DNA of 64,000 nucleotides from Progne subis subis (Eukaryota > Chordata > Aves > Passeriformes > Hirundinidae): positions 897,194 to 961,193 of the forward strand of contig JAKJHU010000181.1 in NCBI GenBank assembly GCA_022316685.1. Reading direction: 5' to 3'. Below the pieces are notes generated by a model. The model saw only the letters and a program-made list of their open reading frames with translations. It made no database searches and was not told where the DNA came from. Position numbers and translations under genes: made by a program. This document shows positions 57,301-64,000 of the stretch, piece after piece (the stretch's first letter is position 1; each line of letters starts with the position of its first letter).

Positions 57301-57656
57301 GCCCATCCCATCCCACCCCATCCCATCCCCTTGTCCCCATCCCACCCCATCCCATCCATCCCAAGCCATCCCATCCCATCCCATCCCATCCCATCCCATC
57401 CCACTCCCCATCCCATCCATCCCATCCCCATCCCATCCCATCCCATCCCATCCCATCAATCCCATCCCACCCCATCCCATCCCATCCCATCCCATCCCAT
57501 CCCATTGATCCCATCCCATCCCATCCCATCCCACCCCATCCCATCCCATTGATCCCATCCCATCCCATCCCATCCCATCCCATTGATCCCATCCGATCCC
57601 ATCCCATCCCATCCCATCCCATCCCATCCCATCAATCCCATCAATCCCAGCCCGCG
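57301..57656. repeat. CCCAT pentanucleotide array
   Basis: About 355 bp of (CCCAT)n with CCCCATCC and CATTGATCC or CATCAATCC variants that recur at irregular intervals. It produces G/W/D/M-rich spurious frames on the minus strand. Confidence 0.97.
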
Positions 57657-58245
57657 GGCTGTGCTGCTCCGTGGGGCTGTTCCTGCCTGGCTGCAGGACC
57701 CTGCCGTGGCCCTGGCTGAGTTTCAGGCAGTTCTTTGCCCATCCCTCCGCCCTGCCCAGCCCCTTTGGGAGGGCAGCAGAGCCCCCACGGTGCCGGCTGC
57801 TCCTCAGCCTGTCCTTGGTGGCTGAGTGACACGAACCCGCGCCAGCACCGGGCGCTGGGGGACACCAGTGACACAAAACCCTGCGCCCCTGGCATCGGGC
57901 AGCTCTCATCCACCCCCTCTGCCAGCCCGGGAGGAGGAGAGCCAGTCGAGGTGGACGAAGCCCACTGCCCACCTCAGAGGATGCTGCAGCTGTGAATTTT
58001 GGACAGAAAGGCCGGGGGTGTCCCAGAGCCGGCTCCCAGCCCCTGTTTGCTCCAGCTGCTCCTGGCATTAATGACCATAATCAGTGCTGTGGGGACAGTG
58101 ATGAGCCCTGTGCCACCCTCCTGCGGGCCAGCACCGGGTTCCTGGAGTGTGGGAACGGCCGGGCACGATGCTGCTTGTGCTTTTACAACAGGTGGAGTTA
58201 CAGCAGCTGGTATTTCACACTTGTTTTGGTGATCCTGGAGATAAA

Positions 58246-58470
58246 TCAAGCTGTGCCAGGGCAGGTTTGGGTTGGATTTTGGGAAAGGTTCTTCCCCCAG
58301 AGGGTGCTGGCACTGCCCAGGCTCCCCAGGGAATGGGCACGGCCCCAGAGCTCCAGGAGAGCTTGGACAGTGCTCCAGGGATGCTCAGGGTGGGATTTTG
58401 GGGCTGTGCAGCGCCAGGAGCTGGGCTGGGTGATCCTGTGGGTCCTTTCCCTTTATCCTGTGGTTCCATC
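58246..58470 (+). mobile_element. CR1-like 3' end
   Basis: Blocks TTTGGGTTGGATTTTGGGAA, TTCTTCCCCCAGAGGGTGCT, GGCACTGCCCAGGCTCCCCA and CTGGGTGATCCTGTGGGTCC followed by a TGGTTCC tail, in CR1 order. Confidence 0.75.
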
Positions 58471-59039
58471 CCAGGCTCAGGTCATGGCCGGTGAGAGCCA
58501 GAAAAACCTGGGAGCAGCTGTGAGGGCGGTTCTGGGCAGTTCCCGTGGCATTACGTCTGCAAGTGTGTCCTTGAGCCGTGGAAAAAACTGACCCAGCGTG
58601 GCTCAGCTTTTACCTGAGGATGCCTTTTACCTCAGGGGACCTCGGTGCGCCGGCTGCAGCTCTTGTGCTGGTGCCAGCAGAGCAGGAGGAGCACTCAGGT
58701 TCTGGGGAATGCCCCCAGGAGCTTCCTCCTGCAGAGCAGAGAACAACCCCTGCCTCCAGCAGAATGAGTCTGGTTCATGGCTGAGAGAAGCACAGTGAGC
58801 ACTTTTACCTGTGCTGCTTTAGGCCCAGCCTTACCTGGGATTAACTAATCCCTGCCATCCACGCTCCTGGGTTTGGTGGGACCTTCCCAGTTCCATCTCC
58901 TGGGTGTGGGGGCTGCTTGGGAAAGGTGTCCCAGGGCTCCAGCCCCTCCAGAGCCCTCCCACACAAACCTCTGGGCACTGGCACAGCTTTTCCAGCCCTT
59001 CCTCAAAAAGAGGCTTCATCAGCCCTTTTCCCAAACCTG

Positions 59040-59320
59040 CTGACTCCCACCACGCCCTGTGACAGCATCCCAGTGTTTGAGTGCTGGGAAAAAAGCTTCT
59101 CCTTCTGTTCAAAATCTGATGGAAGATCCCATCTTGTCACATGGCAGGAGATTAGGTCCGGTATTGGGAGAAAAATCCTTCGCTGAGTTGTAAAACCATC
59201 TCATTCCAAACTCCTTCCACTACCCCAGGTTGCTCCAAGCCCTGTCCAGCCTGGCTTGGGACAATTCCAGGGACGGGGCAGCTTCTCTGGGCACCCTGTG
59301 CCAGGTCCTCACCCCCCAGT
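59040..59320 (-). mobile_element. CR1 3' end, antisense
   Basis: CTTCCACTACCCCAGGTTGC, TCCAAGCCCTGTCCAGCCTG and CTTCTCTGGGCACCCTGTGC are reverse-complement CR1 blocks. The upstream part, with CCCAGTGTTTGAGTGCTG, is more decayed. Confidence 0.75.
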
Positions 59321-60928
59321 GATGCCAAACAGCCCCAGGCTGGGTTCCAGTTCAGTATGGAACAGAAATGTGTCTCCACGTTTCCGCTCCACCCTATCCC
59401 CCAGAACTTTTTTCTCCCCTTTCTTGCGTCCGAATTCCCAGTTGCTTTTGTACACTCAAACAACAAATACCTATTTCAATATATTCCATGCTTTATTTCA
59501 AAATACTCCATGCTTTCTGCAGTTCCCAAGCTCCTTGTCCCTGCTGGTTCCCTGTGCTGGAAATTCTGGGCAGGGAGGAGAGGTCACTCCACATCCTCCA
59601 TCCATGCAGAGGGGATGTAAAACACCCTTGGGTGGCTCTGTGGGCACCTCTGGAATTCCTTTTTCTGGATGAGGCGAGGCACGGGCAGAGAACACAAAAG
59701 TTTCACGTTGGCTGTGGGAAATGCATCACGAAAAAAGGAAATTTCAGGCGACCTTGAGGCGCCCGAGGCTGCGCTGCCTTCCCCTGCAAGGTCAGCACAG
59801 CTGGAACCGTTTGTTTCCAAAAGCGTCCTCAAGGCTTGCCCTTTATTGCCACTATAAACTCGCTCCATCCTGGCCAAGGCTGGGCTGCACGGATGGTTTT
59901 GGACGACGCAGGTGGAGGCAGGACCCTGCCTGCCCTCACACGGCCCCCTCTGGTTTCCATGAAATCCAAAGTTTTTATTCCTGGCACGGTGTGGGAGCGA
60001 TTTGACATCCATCCATCCATCCCACAGCCAGTGCAGTGCAAAAAGCTCCAGGGGGGGATGGCAGGGAAGGCTGGGAGGCAGAAACCTCGGAGAGGGGGAA
60101 GAGCAGGGCTCTGGCAGGGCTTAACAAATAAAAGAGCTCCAGAAAGCATAAATGAAGATTTGGAAGGAAAAGCAGCAGCAGGCTGGAGGCTGAAGGTGAC
60201 CTGAATCCTGCCACACGTGGGGAAAAGTGCTTCGCCCTGTTTCTGTGGTGGACAGAGCAGAGATCCAGGGCTGGATCTTCCTGAATAAGATCAGACCCAA
60301 AGATGGATTGTGCTCAGCTCTGTTTCCTCCCAGGGAACAGTCAGACTCAGAAGTCTGGCCTGGCCAGCTCTTCAGTGGCTGACTCACCGCTTCTTCAGTG
60401 GATTTCAAGATGAAGGATTCACAGAGAAAATGGAAATTTGGGTCATTTGCTAGGGAGGAAGATGGAAAAAGAAAGTGAGTAGAGACCACATCGTCCAGGC
60501 CAAGACACAGAATGAGCTGTCACTGGGAACAATTACAAAGTGTGTGAAGGGATCGTCTTTTTGGGACAGGAGGAGTGATGAGGCCAAGGAAAGACAGAGT
60601 CTGTTACTGACAGCAGGGGAGGGAGAGGGGAGCTCTCAAAAATGCACCTGAAAATACATGAGGAGGAACGGCAGAGAAAGAAAGAATTGATATAAATAGA
60701 CAAAAACATTGAGCAGCTGCCTCCCTACCACGCGCTCTCATTTTCTGCTGCTGCCAGGGAACACGGATGTTCCTTATTTATTTACTCCTAATTACCGAGA
60801 TCCAGGCTCGCTCTGATGAGATAAATGCAGCTCAGGATGTTGGTTTTCCCCTTCTGTTTTCCCTTGGGGTGTCTCCCCAGCCTCTACACCCAAACCTTGT
60901 GGGATTTCCACCTCTCCATCCCTCGATT

Positions 60929-61245
60929 TGCAGACGGTCACGACACACAGAGTGACACAGTATCAACTTCTCAGAAGGCTTCTCTTTATTATGGCCTCAT
61001 GCTGCCTTTTACACAGTTTTCACAAACTTTGAGGGCAACTTCCAATTGGTTAATAGCTTTCTTGTTAATTGTTCTCTTGGTTAGTAAATGACATTTTACT
61101 TGTTCGTCAAATCTACCTGCTCTTGCGTTGTTTACATATTTATTGATCCTTGGGGGACAAATCCTTTGTTATCACAGGTACACTTGTTTCTCGCCCTCAG
61201 AACAGATTGTTGTGTTGAAGGAACTTCTCATTCTCAACGCAGCTC
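60929..61245 (-). mobile_element. LTR-like element, antisense
   Basis: On the minus strand the block ends AATAAAGAGAAGCCTTCTGA, AGTTGATACTGTGTCACTCT, GTGTGTCGTGACCGTCTGCA: a polyadenylation signal followed by a U5-like segment ending in CA, as in avian retroviral LTRs. The other edge, near 61240, is uncertain and no target duplication was found. No internal viral genes are present. Confidence 0.45.
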
Positions 61246-62409
61246 CACACGGGAACTTGCCGGTTGTTACCTGCACTTAGAGGAAATGCCAGGCCAGCTT
61301 TTCACCCTATCCCTGCACCCAGCCCCACTCCAGCTCTCCGAACTCTCTGGGCTCTCAGCCCCCTCTCCGAGGTGCATTTATCCAGCTGCACATCCAGCAA
61401 AACCTGGGCTGGGCCGGTGGGAGAGAGACGGAGAAGAGGGAGGCAGAGCCAGGGCGGTGTGTGCCGCCGGGTCTGTGGAGGTCGTTGGCACAGCTCACAA
61501 GGGCACAGCAGCTCCAGCTGGTATTTACGAGGCTGCTCTCTCCCTTCAGGGTGATGAACAGTCCTTTTTCCCCTGGCTGCTGGAACAATTGCTCACCTTC
61601 ACCTAGCAAATAACACAGCCCTGCTCTTTTCCCAGCGGTGTTTCTGCGCAGCAAAACCCCTTCTCTGAAAGGCTGCGCCGAACGCGAGTGGTGCAGGTTC
61701 AACACGCCCCAAGTTCTGCCGTCTCCCCGAAATAGTCTGTGTCACCGCAGCTTTGCTCTCTGTGGAGGAAAAACTACCAGGAAAGGAAAGGCGTTCTGGA
61801 ACGAGCTTTGCTTCTTGTTTTTGGCCCAAAAGCTTGTCCAGAAATAGATAAAACCCGGGCAGAGAAGCCCAGCAGGACCCGAGCTCGCTCAGTTCAGAGA
61901 GGGGCAGAGCAGGGAGGTTTCTTTCCATCATTCCCTTTGTTTAGCAAACACTTCTCCAGATCCAAGCAATCTTCTTATCTGGCAGGAGCACTCCTCTAAG
62001 CCCCTTCAATCATCCTTCGTGTCCAGAACGAGTTGTCAGCCAAAATACTCTCTCAGAACGGTGTTTGTTTTCCAAACACAGCTCTGCTCGGCGGCTGCAC
62101 CGCTTGCAGCAGCTGGACAGAGATAAAGAGCCACGGCTTGGCTCAGGAGCTCAGATCCCAAGGGAAGTGGCACATGGGCCAGGTTTCCCTCTGCCCGAGG
62201 GATGCTGCCAGGTGGAGGCAGGTCTGTCCCCAGGGCAGAAGCTCCGGGTGGTGAGGAAACACCCAACTTGCAGCCAGAGGTAAGATTTGGTGATGTGTGC
62301 AGGGCAGGGGAATGGGATTTCTCTCATCCCAGTTCAGTCCCAAACCACAGCTGCTCTGGGCTCCCCTCAGGAGTGTTTTTCTCTCTGTCTGTTGCTCAGT
62401 TGTCACAAA

Positions 62410-62441
62410 AAGCTGCTTTTTTTTTTTTTTTTTTTTTTTTT
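62410..62441. repeat. T homopolymer
   Basis: Long T run followed by GTTGCAG. Confidence 0.85.
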
Positions 62442-62754
62442 GTTGCAGCTGCATTTTGACTGAAAAAACCCGAGTGGCTCTGGAAGGTGTCTCTGTGACT
62501 TTAGCAGCCTGGAAAAAGCAGGATGGTTTCATTCTGCAGATGGGAGCCCCGGGTTGAATCAAGCCCTAATGCAATTTTAAATTACGTGATGCTGAAGGAA
62601 AACTTAATTTGCAAATTATCTCCCTTACCCACATCCTGATTCCTAAAGTATCCCCTGGAATATCTTAACATTTCCAAAATAAGTTTTTGCCTAAGTAGCC
62701 GTGTCTTGATGGAAGACAGAGTTCTTAAAGGAAAAGGAGTCATTTGCTAGGGAA

Positions 62755-62781
62755 GAACTTTCCTTTCTTGAAGGAAAGTTC
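62755..62781. repeat. Perfect 11-bp hairpin
   Basis: GAACTTTCCTT, loop TCTTG, AAGGAAAGTTC. Followed at 62788-62826 by tandem copies of a 13-bp TTCAGTGAAAT unit. Confidence 0.85.
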
Positions 62782-63093
62782 TTTGTTTCAGTGAAATTCA
62801 GTGAAATTTCAGTGAAATTTCAGTGAAGTTCCTGTTTCAAACAAGAGGTGTGGGAAAGGAGCATGGGGGGCTCTGTGGATCTGCCCCTGATTTGGGGGTT
62901 GGGGTTAACCGGGTCCCTAAGTGCCAACAAACAAATCAACCTTGGGAAAACGCTTTTGTTCGATTTGTCTGAGGTTATTTCCCTTTATTTATTTACCTAT
63001 CTATCCATGCCACCAGCCCTGCAGCTGAGCAAAGCCCCTCGTGCTCGTGCCCGCTGTGCGGAGGGGCTGAACTGACCGAAGATCTCCTTGCAG

Positions 63094-64000
63094 GGAGGGA
63101 TGGATGTTTGTGCTCCAGGTGCTCCAGAAGCTCCAGATGTGGATGGGATGCAGCTCCCAGCAGCTCTTCCCAAGGATCCTCTCGAGCCATGCCCTCCTCA
63201 CGCCCGCCTGCGCTCCCCTGGCGCCGTGGAGGACGCGTCCAGCCGGGAGCCAGCGCCCAGCAAAGACGCCCTGGGCTCGCTCAGGCCACAGGAGACTTTC
63301 GTCAGCTTGGAGGAGCGCGAGCCCACGGGCCCGGCGGCAGGGAGCTGATCCTGGAGAAAGCCAGGGCAGCGTGCAGGTGCAGCCCGCAGCGCCTGAGCGC
63401 GGCCCTGCGCCGGCTGCTCCCGGCGCTGCAGTGGCTGCCCCAGTACAGCCCCAGGACGCAGCTGCTCGGGGACGTGGTCTCGGGGCTCCTGGTGGGCATC
63501 GTGGCCATCCCCCAGTCCATCTCCTACTCCCTCCTGGCCAACCAGGACCCCATCTACGGCATCTACACCAACTTCTTCTGCAACATCATCTACGCGGCCG
63601 CGGCCACGTCGCGCCACGCCAGCGTGGGCTCCTTCGGGGTGCTGTGCCTCATGGTGGGGCAGTCGGTGACACGGCACCTGCAGCTGGCAGGGTACGGGGA
63701 CGGCAGCGCTGCCCTCGGGGACAACTCCAGCTCCCCCTGGAACGGGACGGAGGCCTGTGACAGGAGCTGCTACGCCATCACCGTGGCCCTGTCCTTGAGC
63801 TTCCTGGTCGGGCTTTACCAGGTACAAACCTTCTCCCTTGCGCTGTTTCCTCCTAGGAGTTTCTCTGAGGTCGAGATCTCTAAGTGTTGGTGCAGACCTA
63901 AGAGTCCCGAGGAACATTTCTGGACCCTGCCGCCCTTGAATGTTTGTGAGTGCGGTGATTTTAGGAGTGCAAGCACAGCTGAATGGGGTTGTTCTCCTCC
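63094..64000 (+). CDS. SLC26A1/A2-type sulfate transporter paralogue, first coding exon (3' partial, frame broken once)
   Basis: Anion-exchanger family member next to SLC26A2. After acceptor CTTGCAG (63088-63093), ATG at 63100 opens an 82-codon N-terminal stretch that meets TGA at 63346. One base back, the frame from 63342 reads ELILEKARAACRCSPQRL, LPALQWLPQY, GDVVSGLLVGI, PQSISYSLLANQDPIYGIYT, ATSRHASVGSFGVLCLMVGQ and CDRSCYAITVALSLSFLVGLYQ to a donor at 63822. This matches the SLC26A2 exon layout and splice point exactly, so it is a paralogue. The GGG at 63340-63342 seems to lack one G. Loop asparagines (NSS, NGT) could be glycosylated. The remaining exon or exons lie outside the window. 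It is either SLC26A1-like or a bird SLC26A2 tandem copy; the sequence here cannot decide. Confidence 0.85.

Larger units (their letters stand above)
53600..63093. other. Region between the two SLC26 genes
   Basis: No protein-coding exon recognised. It contains a TTTTCTCTG repeat, a CCCAT satellite, three CR1 ends, an LTR-like block and a small hairpin, each listed. An untranslated first exon for the downstream SLC26 gene probably lies here but cannot be located. Confidence 0.5.

Noticed and set aside
57118..58068. 316-codon minus-strand frame of G, W, D and M repeats
   Set aside because: Translation of the CCCAT array.

Overview
The window looks like bird nuclear DNA, most probably a songbird or close relative. 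The evidence is compact GC-rich coding exons with canonical GT-AG introns, many truncated CR1 retrotransposon 3' ends, LTR-like elements, and the order PPARGC1B - SLC26A2 known from the human 5q32 neighbourhood. All recognised genes lie on the + strand. Every call comes from reading translations, splice sites and repeat patterns by eye; no database search was run.

Layout: (1) 1-22,690 holds PPARGC1B (PGC-1beta) exons 2-12, a partial intron 1 and a 4.7-kb 3' UTR. The first coding exon lies upstream of the window. (2) 22,690-25,600 is intergenic, with a tandem duplication and a probable solo LTR. (3) 25,603-29,398 and 30,776-36,549 hold a head-to-tail pair of TRIM-family genes with RING, two B-boxes and a coiled coil. 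They share the same exon sizes in the core (about 0.6 kb, 96, 234 and 23 bp). Neither has a visible PRY/SPRY domain, and the second has a RING lacking two zinc ligands. (4) 36,700-40,900 is intergenic, ending in a CR1 copy whose 3' end was amplified into a ten-copy 63-64-bp array. (5) 40,900-50,205 holds SLC26A2: a CpG-rich non-coding first exon and two coding exons. Its reading frame is broken twice by an apparently missing G. (6) 50,206-63,093 is 3' UTR and intergenic sequence with several simple and tandem repeats. (7) 63,094-64,000 holds the first coding exon of a second SLC26A1/A2-type transporter, also with one missing G.

The genes form no single pathway. PPARGC1B is a transcriptional coactivator of oxidative metabolism. 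The TRIM pair looks like an accessory, possibly interferon-regulated, tandem duplication. The two SLC26 genes are a tandem pair of sulfate/anion exchangers. PDE6A, which lies between PPARGC1B and SLC26A2 in human, is not seen; the TRIM pair occupies that interval.
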